The notes beneath the pieces are model-generated. The model saw only the letters and a list, made by a program, of their open reading frames with translations. It was not told where the DNA came from and ran no database searches. A stretch of 14,798 nucleotides of DNA, taken from CP2-2F sp034436235. Lineage in GTDB: Bacteria; Chloroflexota; Anaerolineae; Aggregatilineales; UBA2796. Numbering within the stretch: position 1 is the first letter of the stretch; each line of letters opens with the position of its first letter. The translations under genes and the position numbers were made by a program. This document shows, in pieces, positions 1-6,961 of this stretch. Where the stretch lies: contig DAOTWB010000050.1 in the NCBI GenBank assembly GCA_034436235.1, positions 1-14,798 of the forward strand, read 5' to 3'.

Positions 1-1
1 C

Positions 2-1078
2 GCCGATATCGTCGGTCTCACCTGCCGCATCGGACGCGCCGTCTACGGCACCATTGATATCATCCAAGATATCATCGAGTCAGGTCAGAGCGTGCTGATC
101 CTTGGCGCGCCCGGCGTTGGCAAGACCACCATGCTGCGCGAAGCCGCGCGCGTGCTGGCTGAACACAAGCGCGTGATCATCGTGGACACTAGCAACGAGA
201 TCGGCGGCGATGGCGACGTGCCGCATCCCGCTGTCGGACGCGCGCGGCGCATGCAAGTGCCAAAGCCTGCTTTGCAGCACGAGGTGATGATCGAGGCGGT
301 TGAGAATCACAATCCTGAGGTGATCATCATTGATGAGATCGGTCGCGAGCTGGAAGCCATGGCTGCCCGCACCATCGCTGAGCGCGGCGTGCAGCTGATC
401 GGCACAGCGCACGGTCAGACGCTTGAGAACTTGCTCAACAATCCCACGCTCAGCGATCTGATCGGCGGCATCCGCTCGGTCACGCTCTCCGATGAAGAAG
501 CGCGCCGCCGCGGCACGCAAAAGACCGTCTTAGAGCGCGCCGCGCCGCCGACCTTCGACGTGCTGATCGAGCTGCAGACGCGCCATCGCCTCGTCATTCA
601 TGAAGATGTGGCTGCCGCTGTGGATAATCACTTGCGCGGTCGCCCGGTGCCTGTCGAAGTCCGCTATCGCGACGCGGACGGCGAGCTGGTCACTGAGCTG
701 CAAGTGCTCGGCAACGACGCGCGCCGCGCTGAGAGCGCCAGCAACGCGCCGCCTGCGCGCGCCGAGCGCGGCGATTTAGGCGTCAGCGCGCTGCAGCCGC
801 TGCACATCTACGCCTATGGCGTGGCGCGCAACCGCATGATCAGCTCTGCGCGCCGTATGCGCCTGCCGCTCATCGTTGAGGAAGATTTGGGCAACGCGCA
901 GGCGATCGTCACCTTGAAGAATTACTACCGCCGCCGTCCCAAGCTGATCGTGGACGCCGAGCGGCGCGGCACGCCGATCTACGTCTTGCGCGCCAACACC
1001 AACTCGCAGATGGAAGACCTATTGGCGACGCTCTTCCACGTGGCAGAGGACGACTCGCCGCGCGCCGCGCACTCTTGA
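2..1078 (+). CDS. Ycf45/R3H-type AAA ATPase, 5' end outside window
   Basis: The reading frame is open from base 2, so the gene begins upstream and 358 residues are visible. A P-loop ATPase core is clear: Walker A GAPGVGKTT at visible residues 35-43 and Walker B VIIIDE ending at D111-E112. The segment before Walker A (GLTCRIGRAVYGTIDII) is typical of the Ycf45/SpoIIIAA-like ATPases of cyanobacteria, plastids and Chloroflexota. The C-terminal third (about residues 260-345), containing IYAYGVARNRM and LKNYYRRRPK, matches the conserved C-terminal nucleic-acid-binding region of that family. The first available ATG, at 92, would cut off this conserved N-terminal segment, so it is not the true start. 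The cellular role of the family is poorly defined; single-stranded nucleic acid binding is the usual annotation. A hairpin at 1107-1123 follows the stop. I am confident in the family and not in a specific function. Confidence 0.85.
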   Translation, partial: ADIVGLTCRIGRAVYGTIDIIQDIIESGQSVLILGAPGVGKTTMLREAARVLAEHKRVIIVDTSNEIGGDGDVPHPAVGRARRMQVPKPALQHEVMIEAVENHNPEVIIIDEIGRELEAMAARTIAERGVQLIGTAHGQTLENLLNNPTLSDLIGGIRSVTLSDEEARRRGTQKTVLERAAPPTFDVLIELQTRHRLVIHEDVAAAVDNHLRGRPVPVEVRYRDADGELVTELQVLGNDARRAESASNAPPARAERGDLGVSALQPLHIYAYGVARNRMISSARRMRLPLIVEEDLGNAQAIVTLKNYYRRRPKLIVDAERRGTPIYVLRANTNSQMEDLLATLFHVAEDDSPRAAHS

Positions 1079-1106
1079 GTCAATCTTGTCGGCACTTTTT
1101 GCCAAG

Positions 1107-1130
1107 GGCGCAAGAAAAGCGCCGCTTTTA
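1107..1130 (+). terminator. Candidate Rho-independent terminator of the ATPase gene
   Basis: GGCGC at 1107-1111 pairs with GCGCC at 1119-1123 around a 7-nt A-rich loop, followed by GCTTTTATA. The same sequence can also fold as AAAAGC/GCTTTT (1115-1129) around GCC. It lies 28 bp after the stop codon, the expected place. The stem is short and the T tract is only four bases, so termination strength is uncertain. Confidence 0.5.
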
Positions 1131-1432
1131 TATGCCGTTCTCAACTCGATTTGAAAACATTAATCAGGCACAGCAATTTAATACTACTGCGCAGTCAAAA
1201 CAAACCTTTCAAATGCCGTTTGCATCGAATCCATCGTGGTCGCTTTCCTTTCTCAACTCGGATCGAATTTATGCGGAAAATCGGGCATGGAGAGGACTTG
1301 ACAAAAATTTCGCCTTGTGTTAGAGTATCGGCAGTGAGTTGCAGAAAAATGTGCCTCAAAAATCGGGCTAAAAGCTATCTGAATCAGATTTCAGGTCATA
1401 GATATACGCCCGATATGGCGCACAAGGTAACG
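1131..1432 (+). other. AT-rich CRISPR leader region with internal direct repeats
   Basis: This non-coding stretch is visibly richer in A and T than its surroundings and lies on the side of the array expected for a leader, given the GAAAC 3' ends of the repeats. It contains exact direct repeats: TTCTCAACTCG at 1138-1148 and 1250-1260, AAAATCGGGC at 1277-1286 and 1359-1368, and ATGCCGTT at 1132-1139 and 1213-1220. The AAAATCGGGC pair brackets the promoter at 1298-1326. A short inverted repeat, CTGAA/TTCAG (1379-1394), lies about 40 bp before the first repeat. Open frames crossing this region show no coding character and run into the repeats, so I do not call a gene here. Confidence 0.7.
1298..1326 (+). 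promoter_or_regulatory. Sigma70-type promoter for the pre-crRNA
   Basis: A perfect -35 box TTGACA (1298-1303) is followed after exactly 17 bp by TAGAGT (1321-1326), which matches four of six bases of the -10 consensus. Transcription would start near 1333, about 100 nt before the first CRISPR repeat, and run through the array in the orientation implied by the repeat 3' ends. It is the clearest promoter in the window. Confidence 0.75.
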
Positions 1433-2780
1433 GTTGCAACCACCTACGACCCATTGAGGGTACTGAAACCGCGTCAGCAGCGCGGACGGAGCGACCATTT
1501 CGGCGTTGCAACCACCTACGACCCATTGAGGGTACTGAAACTCGTATGGGCGCACGCGTACAATGTCGTTGGCAAAGTTGCAACCACCTACGACCCATTG
1601 AGGGTACTGAAACTTGATATCGACGCGCTGAAACGGGACACAGAACACGTTGCAACCACCTACGACCCATTGAGGGTACTGAAACCTGATCACACCAAAT
1701 CTACCGTCGACGTGTTCTTCAGTTGCAACCACCTACGACCCATTGAGGGTACTGAAACACCGCGAAGTCGGTCGGATACATCGGCAGGTGCAGGTTGCAA
1801 CCACCTACGACCCATTGAGGGTACTGAAACGCCCAGTTGAGGGCGGGCCGCGGAGCCGGCGTCAGCTGGTTGCAACCACCTACGACCCATTGAGGGTACT
1901 GAAACAAGTACACGCCACCAATGGGCGGCCACACAGCGACGTGTTGCAACCACCTACGACCCATTGAGGGTACTGAAACAGGGAATCGAGGTCGCAGTCC
2001 TGTTTCAGGAAAATGTTGCAACCACCTACGACCCATTGAGGGTACTGAAACATTGCGCGTGCCGCCCAAGCTGAACCACTCGCGGTGTTGCAACCACCTA
2101 CGACCCATTGAGGGTACTGAAACTTCCACCTCTGGCGGCACAGAGGCTTTGGGGTAAGTGTTGCAACCACCTACGACCCATTGAGGGTACTGAAACACCG
2201 CCCACTCCGGGGCGTGTGGCGCGAAGCGGCTGGTTGCAACCACCTACGACCCATTGAGGGTACTGAAACACTGTCACCGTGTCGCCATCCTTGTGAGGCG
2301 ACACAGTTGCAACCACCTACGACCCATTGAGGGTACTGAAACTGGCGGTCGCCTTTCGAGCGCTCTAACGCCATCTGTGGTTGCAACCACCTACGACCCA
2401 TTGAGGGTACTGAAACCGCTCGTCCTCAAAGCACGGGTACAGGCGTACGGCAGTTGCAACCACCTACGACCCATTGAGGGTACTGAAACCATGAGCGCGC
2501 ATGGCGACACTGGCGCATCCTTTGAGGTTGCAACCACCTACGACCCATTGAGGGTACTGAAACTGGCGAATCCATACCCGCCAACGGCGGGGAGCCGCGT
2601 TGCAACCACCTACGACCCATTGAGGGTACTGAAACTTTGGCTCATCCTCGAATACAAAAAGTCCGTCTTCGGTTGCAACCACCTACGACCCATTGAGGGT
2701 ACTGAAACTCGTCAAGATAAGCGGGCTGCAGACGATGTCGTCGGTTGCAACCACCTACGACCCATTGAGGGTACTGAAAC
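1433..2780 (+). CRISPR. CRISPR array, 19 repeats of 37 nt and 18 spacers
   Basis: The repeat starts with GTTGCAAC, has ACCC-ATTGA-GGGT at its positions 17-29, and ends with ACTGAAAC. Repeats start at 1433, 1505, 1577, 1649, 1722, 1794, 1869, 1943, 2015, 2087, 2160, 2233, 2306, 2380, 2453, 2527, 2599, 2672 and 2744. By eye all 19 copies are identical, including the last. Spacer lengths in order are 35, 35, 35, 36, 35, 38, 37, 35, 35, 36, 36, 36, 37, 36, 37, 35, 36 and 35 nt, and all look distinct. The 4-bp stem followed by an 8-nt ACTGAAAC handle is what Cas6 processing in type I and type III systems gives; the exact subtype cannot be set from the repeat alone. The leader and promoter are on the left (1131-1432). 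No cas gene occurs in the window: the left neighbour is an ATPase gene and the right neighbour is convergent lepA. Direction is therefore plus strand. Confidence 0.97.
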
Positions 2781-2834
2781 TTTTGCTCCGCGCGCTTGCA
2801 AGCCTTAGCGTCAGTGATGCGCCGTGAATCAAGA

Positions 2835-2852
2835 CAGCCGCAATCGCGGCTG
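2835..2852 (-). terminator. Hairpin between the CRISPR array and lepA, candidate lepA terminator
   Basis: CAGCCGC (2835-2841) and GCGGCTG (2846-2852) form a perfect 7-bp stem with a 4-nt loop, 31 bp beyond the lepA stop. Read on the minus strand it is followed by TCTTGATT, a weak T tract. It could also limit readthrough from the array, since the two transcripts converge here. The 103 bp between array and lepA otherwise show nothing recognisable. Confidence 0.5.
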
Positions 2853-2883
2853 CCTATGAATTGCTTTGTACGGCGTGTGCGGC

Positions 2884-4689
2884 TCAGTCTTCCTCGTCCA
2901 GCCGCAAGAGCGCCATGAAGGCTTCTTGTGGCACTTCCACGTTGCCGATCATCTTCAGGCGGCGCTTGCCTTTCTTCTGCTTCTCCAGCAGCTTCTTCTT
3001 GCGCGTGATGTCGCCGCCATAGCACTTCGCCAGCACATCCTTGCGCACTGCCTTCACATCGGCGCGGCTGATGATCTTGCCGCCGATGGCAGCTTGGATC
3101 GGCACGGCGAACAATTGGCGCGGAATCAGGTCTTTCAGCTTGGAGACCAGACGCTGCCCTTTTTGATAGGCTTCATCGCGATGCACGATCATGGCGAGCG
3201 CGTCCACAGGCGTCCCGTTGACCAGCACGTCCAGCTTGACCAGCTTATCAGGATAGTAGCCATCGAAGGTGTAATCGAGGCTGGCGTAGCCTTTGGTCGC
3301 CGATTTGAGCTTATCGTAGAAATCCACGATCAGCTCAGAGAGCGGCATCAGGTAGGTCGCGTTCACGCGCGAGCGGTCAACGTATTCCATGTTCAGATAT
3401 TTGCCGCGCCGCTTGGTCACCAAGTCCATGATGGCGCCGATGTAGGTATCGGGCGTGAAGATGCTGATCTTCATCCACGGCTCGCGCACTTCTTCAATGG
3501 CGCTCTCATCGGGCATCTGAGCAGGGCTATCCACAAGGCGCACTTCGCCGTTGCGCAGCTTCACTTCGTACTCCACGCTCGGCGCGGTCACTAGGATATC
3601 GAGGTCGTATTCGCGCTCAAGGCGCTCCTGCACAATATCCATGTGGAACAAGCCGAGAAAGCCGACGCGAAAGCCGAAGTTCAGCGCCTGCGAGTTCTCA
3701 GGCTCGAAGACGAGCGAGGCGTCGTTCAGCTGCAATTTTTCCAGGGCGTCGCGCAGGGCGGGATAATCTTCGGCGTCCACAGGATAGACGCCTGCGAAGA
3801 CCATCGGTTTGGCGCGCCGATAGCCGGGCAATGGCTCGGCAGCGCCGTTCACTTTGGTCGTGATCGTATCGCCGACGCGGCATTCTTGCACAGTTTTGAG
3901 CCCTGTGGCAATGTAGCCGACTTCGCCTGCCGATAGGCGCTCAACTTCGCACATGGTCGGCGCGAAGACGCCGATCTCGACAGGCTCGTAGGCGATGCCA
4001 GTGGACATCATGCGCAGCGGCGTGCGCCGATCTAAGGCGCCATTCACAATTCTGACGTAAGCGATCACGCCTTTGTAGCTATCGTAGTGGCTATCAAAGA
4101 TGAGCGCTTGCAGCGGCGCGTCAGGGTCGCCTTTGGGCGGCGGCACGCGCTTGACCACAGCTTCTAGCACTGCCTGCACATTGTGACCTGTCTTAGCGCT
4201 GACGAAGACCATCTCTGCGGCAGGCACGCCGAGCAGCTCTTCAAGGTCTTTGGCAACTTCATCAGGGCGCGCAGCGGGCAGGTCAATTTTGTTGATGACA
4301 GGGATGATCTCAAGGTCGTTCTCAAGGGCAAGGTAAAGATTGGCGAGCGTCTGCGCTTCGATGCCTTGGCTAGCATCCACGACCAAGAGCGCGCCTTCGC
4401 AGGCTTGCAGCGCACGGCTGACTTCATAGGCGAAGTCCACATGGCCGGGCGTATCGATCAGGTTCATCTCATACATCTCGCCATCAGGCGCAGTGTAGGT
4501 CATGCGCACAGCCGAGGCTTTGATGGTCACGCCGCGCTCGCGCTCTAAGTCCATGCTATCCAGCACTTGGGCTTGCATCTCGCGCTCGCTGATCGTGCCT
4601 GTGATCTGCAGCAGCCGATCCGCGAGCGTGCTTTTGCCGTGATCAATATGCGCAATGATGCAGAAATTCCGAATTTTCGCCTGTTCCAT
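2884..4689 (-). CDS. lepA: Elongation factor 4 (LepA), ribosomal back-translocase GTPase
   Basis: The 601-residue product is the usual LepA length (E. coli about 599). The G1 motif is AHIDHGKST at residues 13-21, followed by DTPGH (G3) and NKIDLP (G4), then EF-Tu/EF-G-like domains and the LepA-specific C-terminal domain, with GGKIISR and a lysine-rich GGDITRKKKLLEKQK segment. LepA is a cytoplasmic GTPase that binds ribosomes and influences translocation or initiation under stress. An ATG at 4731 would add 14 residues, but the ATG at 4689 is preceded by AAGGA with a 6-nt gap and gives the conserved N-terminus MEQAKIRNFCIIAH, so I choose it. The gene stands alone, divergent from the hypothetical gene at 4869 and convergent with the CRISPR array. 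It shows no defects. Confidence 0.98.
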   Translation of the reverse strand: MEQAKIRNFCIIAHIDHGKSTLADRLLQITGTISEREMQAQVLDSMDLERERGVTIKASAVRMTYTAPDGEMYEMNLIDTPGHVDFAYEVSRALQACEGALLVVDASQGIEAQTLANLYLALENDLEIIPVINKIDLPAARPDEVAKDLEELLGVPAAEMVFVSAKTGHNVQAVLEAVVKRVPPPKGDPDAPLQALIFDSHYDSYKGVIAYVRIVNGALDRRTPLRMMSTGIAYEPVEIGVFAPTMCEVERLSAGEVGYIATGLKTVQECRVGDTITTKVNGAAEPLPGYRRAKPMVFAGVYPVDAEDYPALRDALEKLQLNDASLVFEPENSQALNFGFRVGFLGLFHMDIVQERLEREYDLDILVTAPSVEYEVKLRNGEVRLVDSPAQMPDESAIEEVREPWMKISIFTPDTYIGAIMDLVTKRRGKYLNMEYVDRSRVNATYLMPLSELIVDFYDKLKSATKGYASLDYTFDGYYPDKLVKLDVLVNGTPVDALAMIVHRDEAYQKGQRLVSKLKDLIPRQLFAVPIQAAIGGKIISRADVKAVRKDVLAKCYGGDITRKKKLLEKQKKGKRRLKMIGNVEVPQEAFMALLRLDEED

Positions 4690-4745
4690 CTGAAGTCCTT
4701 GCTCAGCGCAGCCGTGCGGCGGCGCGTTCATCTCACATTGCGATG

Positions 4746-4766
4746 TGCTATGCGTAAATCATAGCA
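4746..4766 (-). promoter_or_regulatory. Extended -10 promoter of lepA within a perfect inverted repeat
   Basis: On the minus strand TGCTATGAT (plus-strand 4758-4766) is an extended -10 element (TGn plus TATGAT), 69 bp upstream of the chosen lepA start. No good -35 box is present, which is usual for extended -10 promoters. The same bases form one arm of a perfect inverted repeat, TGCTATG (4746-4752) and CATAGCA (4760-4766) around a 7-nt centre. This could be an operator or a chance feature. Confidence 0.5.
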
Positions 4767-4827
4767 TAAGATGGACGCAAGTGGCAGGCTTGAACACTTG
4801 GCGCTACACGCGCTGCGCAGAATGCGG

Positions 4828-4833
4828 TATGAT
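4828..4833 (+). promoter_or_regulatory. Possible -10 box for the hypothetical gene at 4869
   Basis: TATGAT lies 35 bp upstream of the ATG at 4869 and matches five of six -10 positions. I see no acceptable -35 box at 16-18 bp; TTGGCG at 4798 is too far away. The assignment is weak. It would make the lepA/hypothetical intergenic space (4690-4868) a divergent promoter region. Confidence 0.3.
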
Positions 4834-4868
4834 CAAGGCATCCTGCAGGCTCTGTGAATGGTGAAGCA

Positions 4869-6062
4869 ATGTCTGAACTGAGCAAAAGCATCGGCACGGG
4901 CGGGCGCGCGTTGCGCATTCTCGGCGTCGGCTTCCTGATCCTGATCTTCGTCGCCTCAGCGCTGCCTTGGGATAACGCCGCGCTGCCGAGCGCTACGCCA
5001 CAAGCGCCAGTCGGCAGCGGCGCGCATCCAAGCGTGCCAGCAGGCGGCACGCCAGTGGTGGTGACAGGCACGTATGTGCATCCGAGCGGCATGTTTTCCG
5101 TGCCGACGGTGAGCGGCTGGGAATTGCCGGGCGATTCGCCTGAGGAGAGCATCGCCGCGACGCCTGATCAGCCGATCACGCGCGCCGGCGCCAGTTTCAT
5201 CAACGTCAGGGCTGCCAGCGTGGTGCATACTTTTGTGGAAGATAATCCTGCGATCAGCTTGGGCGACCTTGAGGCGCTGGAGAAGTACTACACGGCTGAG
5301 CAGGTCGGCGCGGCGTGGAGTCAGTACAACGGCGGCTGGCGCGAGATCGGGCGGCGCACAGAAGGCGACGCGCTGATCATTGATACAGAGATGACGCACG
5401 AAGGCTTGGTCTACTTGGGCAGGCAGATCGCGCGCTTGCAAGATCGCTGGCTGATGGTGATGCGTCTGGTGGCGCCGAACAACAATCCGAGCTTGATCGA
5501 GCGCTTGCAAGCGACTTATCAGCCGCATTTTCACCTATGGCAGACTTCGATCAGCGCGCCGCTGAATTGGCGCACGCTCGCCGATACGGTCGCGGGCTAT
5601 TTGATTCGCTATCCGAGCGCGTGGCGGCAAGAGGACGGCAGAGCAGGCGCGCCATACACGATCAGCGGCGAGCTGGACGGACGGACGTATCGTCTGAACA
5701 CGCGCGCTGTGCCGAACGCGCAAATCGCCGATGAAGAGTCGGCGCGCGCTTGGGTGCGCGAGGCGTATCCGCGCGCGACGCTGCAGAGCGTCCAGCCTGA
5801 GGTGCGCGGCACGTATAACGGCTACACGGTCTCGTTTTTGGCACCTGATCCTGATGGCAATCAGCGCAGCATGAGCGCGACGCTGATCAATGGCGAAGGC
5901 ACGCTGTACGCAGCAGTGCTGCAAACGTTCGCCGAAGGGCGCGATCTGTTGGCGCCAGGCGATAACAGCATCTCGCCTGAATTGTTTCGCATCCGCCAAA
6001 CGCTGACGCCGTTGCGCCTTGCGCCGCTGAGCGTCCTGCCGACGCCAACGCCTGCCGGCTGA
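4869..6062 (+). CDS. Membrane-anchored hypothetical protein with two PsbP-like modules
   Basis: The 397-residue protein has an N-terminal hydrophobic segment at about residues 14-33 (LRILGVGFLILIFVASALPW) that is a signal anchor or uncleaved signal. A proline-, alanine- and threonine-rich linker follows, and the rest is probably extracytoplasmic. Two stretches look related: one around PSGMFSVPTVSGW followed by a module ending near residue 218, and one around YLIRYPSAW running to about residue 388. This short hydrophobic/Pro-Ser/Trp signature resembles PsbP-like or DUF1795-type lipid or protein-binding modules, but this is a by-eye impression. The protein has no cysteine. A GTG at 4854 is in frame; I prefer the ATG at 4869 because GGTGA lies just upstream at 4860-4864. 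No function can be assigned. It ends 14 bp before the methyltransferase gene and may be co-transcribed with it. Confidence 0.7.
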   Translation: MSELSKSIGTGGRALRILGVGFLILIFVASALPWDNAALPSATPQAPVGSGAHPSVPAGGTPVVVTGTYVHPSGMFSVPTVSGWELPGDSPEESIAATPDQPITRAGASFINVRAASVVHTFVEDNPAISLGDLEALEKYYTAEQVGAAWSQYNGGWREIGRRTEGDALIIDTEMTHEGLVYLGRQIARLQDRWLMVMRLVAPNNNPSLIERLQATYQPHFHLWQTSISAPLNWRTLADTVAGYLIRYPSAWRQEDGRAGAPYTISGELDGRTYRLNTRAVPNAQIADEESARAWVREAYPRATLQSVQPEVRGTYNGYTVSFLAPDPDGNQRSMSATLINGEGTLYAAVLQTFAEGRDLLAPGDNSISPELFRIRQTLTPLRLAPLSVLPTPTPAG

Positions 6063-6070
6063 TCAGGCGA

Positions 6071-6113
6071 CGCGACATGGAACTTTCTGAGATGGAGCAG
6101 CGCGACATGGAAC
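6071..6113 (+). repeat. Short 30-bp-period direct repeat at the methyltransferase start
   Basis: CGCGACATGGAAC occurs at 6071-6083 and again exactly 30 bp later at 6101-6113. Each copy carries an in-frame ATG, at 6077 and 6107, so the gene has two equivalent start contexts, with further ATGs at 6092 and 6128. The copies are identical over 13 bp. Confidence 0.7.
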
Positions 6114-6961
6114 AATTGACGCTGATGTCCGCTTCTGAGACGGCTGAGCCGAACGCGCCGTACAATCGCATTTATCACGGCACTTGCGAGAGCATCCTGC
6201 CGACGCTGCCTGAGGCGTGCGTTGACCTGATCGTCACGTCGCCGCCGTATGCCGATCAGCGCAGGCATACCTATGGCGGCATTCCGCCTGATGCGTACGT
6301 GGCGTGGTTCCTGTCGATAGCGCAAGAGCTGAAGCGCGTGCTGAAGCCGACAGGATCGTTCATCCTGAACATCAAAGAGCGCGTGGTGAACGGCGAGCGG
6401 CACACATACGTGCTGGAGCTGATTCTCGCGCTGCGCCAGCAAGGCTGGCTGTGGACAGAAGAGTACATCTGGCACAAAAAGAACGCTTATCCGGGCAAAT
6501 GGTCAAATCGTTTTCGCGATGCGTGGGAACGCTGCTTGCACTTCACCAAGCAGCGCAAATTCGCCATGTATCAAGAGGCGGTCATGGTGCCTGTTGGCGA
6601 TTGGGCAGAGGATCGGCTGCGCAACCTGAGCGAAACGGATCAGCGGCGCGATGAATCGCGCGTGCGAAGCGGCTTTGGCAAAAATATCTCAAATTGGCTC
6701 GGACGGCAGCTGGTGTATCCGACAAATGTGCTGCACATGGCGACCGAATGCAGCAATCGCAGCCACAGTGCAACTTTTCCTGTGAGCTTGCCTGCGTGGT
6801 TCATCAAGCTCTTCACGCAGGAAGGCGATGTGGTACTCGATCCATTCATCGGCTCTGGCACGACGGCGGTCGCTGCCAAACAGCTCGGACGGCGTTGGAT
6901 CGGCATTGAGAAAGAACTTGAATATGTGCAGCTCGCTCAGCAGCGCATCCGCGAGGCATAA
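6077..6961 (+). CDS. Beta-class DNA methyltransferase, probably N4-cytosine (type II R-M)
   Basis: The 294-residue protein has the catalytic motif TSPPY at residues 54-58 near the N-terminus and the S-adenosylmethionine-binding motif DPFIGSGT starting at D255 near the C-terminus. That order (motif IV before motif I) defines beta-class amino-methyltransferases. The SPPY form is usual for N4-cytosine enzymes, while DPPY/NPPY is more usual for N6-adenine; N6-adenine cannot be excluded. The target-recognition region lies between, about residues 115-225. It methylates host DNA to protect it from the endonuclease encoded immediately downstream, whose ATG follows this gene's TAA with no gap. The start is uncertain among 6077, 6092, 6107 and 6128 because of a 30-bp duplication; all keep the catalytic domain. 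The target sequence cannot be read from the protein. Confidence 0.9.
   Translation: MELSEMEQRDMEQLTLMSASETAEPNAPYNRIYHGTCESILPTLPEACVDLIVTSPPYADQRRHTYGGIPPDAYVAWFLSIAQELKRVLKPTGSFILNIKERVVNGERHTYVLELILALRQQGWLWTEEYIWHKKNAYPGKWSNRFRDAWERCLHFTKQRKFAMYQEAVMVPVGDWAEDRLRNLSETDQRRDESRVRSGFGKNISNWLGRQLVYPTNVLHMATECSNRSHSATFPVSLPAWFIKLFTQEGDVVLDPFIGSGTTAVAAKQLGRRWIGIEKELEYVQLAQQRIREA

Noticed and set aside
1075..1323. 82-aa open frame overlapping the end of the ATPase gene
   Set aside because: It runs through the candidate terminator and AT-rich leader, uses no credible ribosome binding site and has no recognisable composition.
1151..2808. Long open frames on both strands across the CRISPR array with repeated peptide units
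   Set aside because: The periodic peptides are translations of the 37-nt repeat with spacers between; the frames shift with spacer length and have no gene-like start or ribosome binding site.
2866..3594. Long open frame antisense to lepA
   Set aside because: It is a histidine- and alanine-rich shadow of a highly conserved GC-rich gene on the opposite strand.
4854..4868. GTG at 4854 as the start of the membrane-anchored hypothetical
   Set aside because: The ATG at 4869 is better spaced from GGTGA and places the basic residues directly before the hydrophobic segment.
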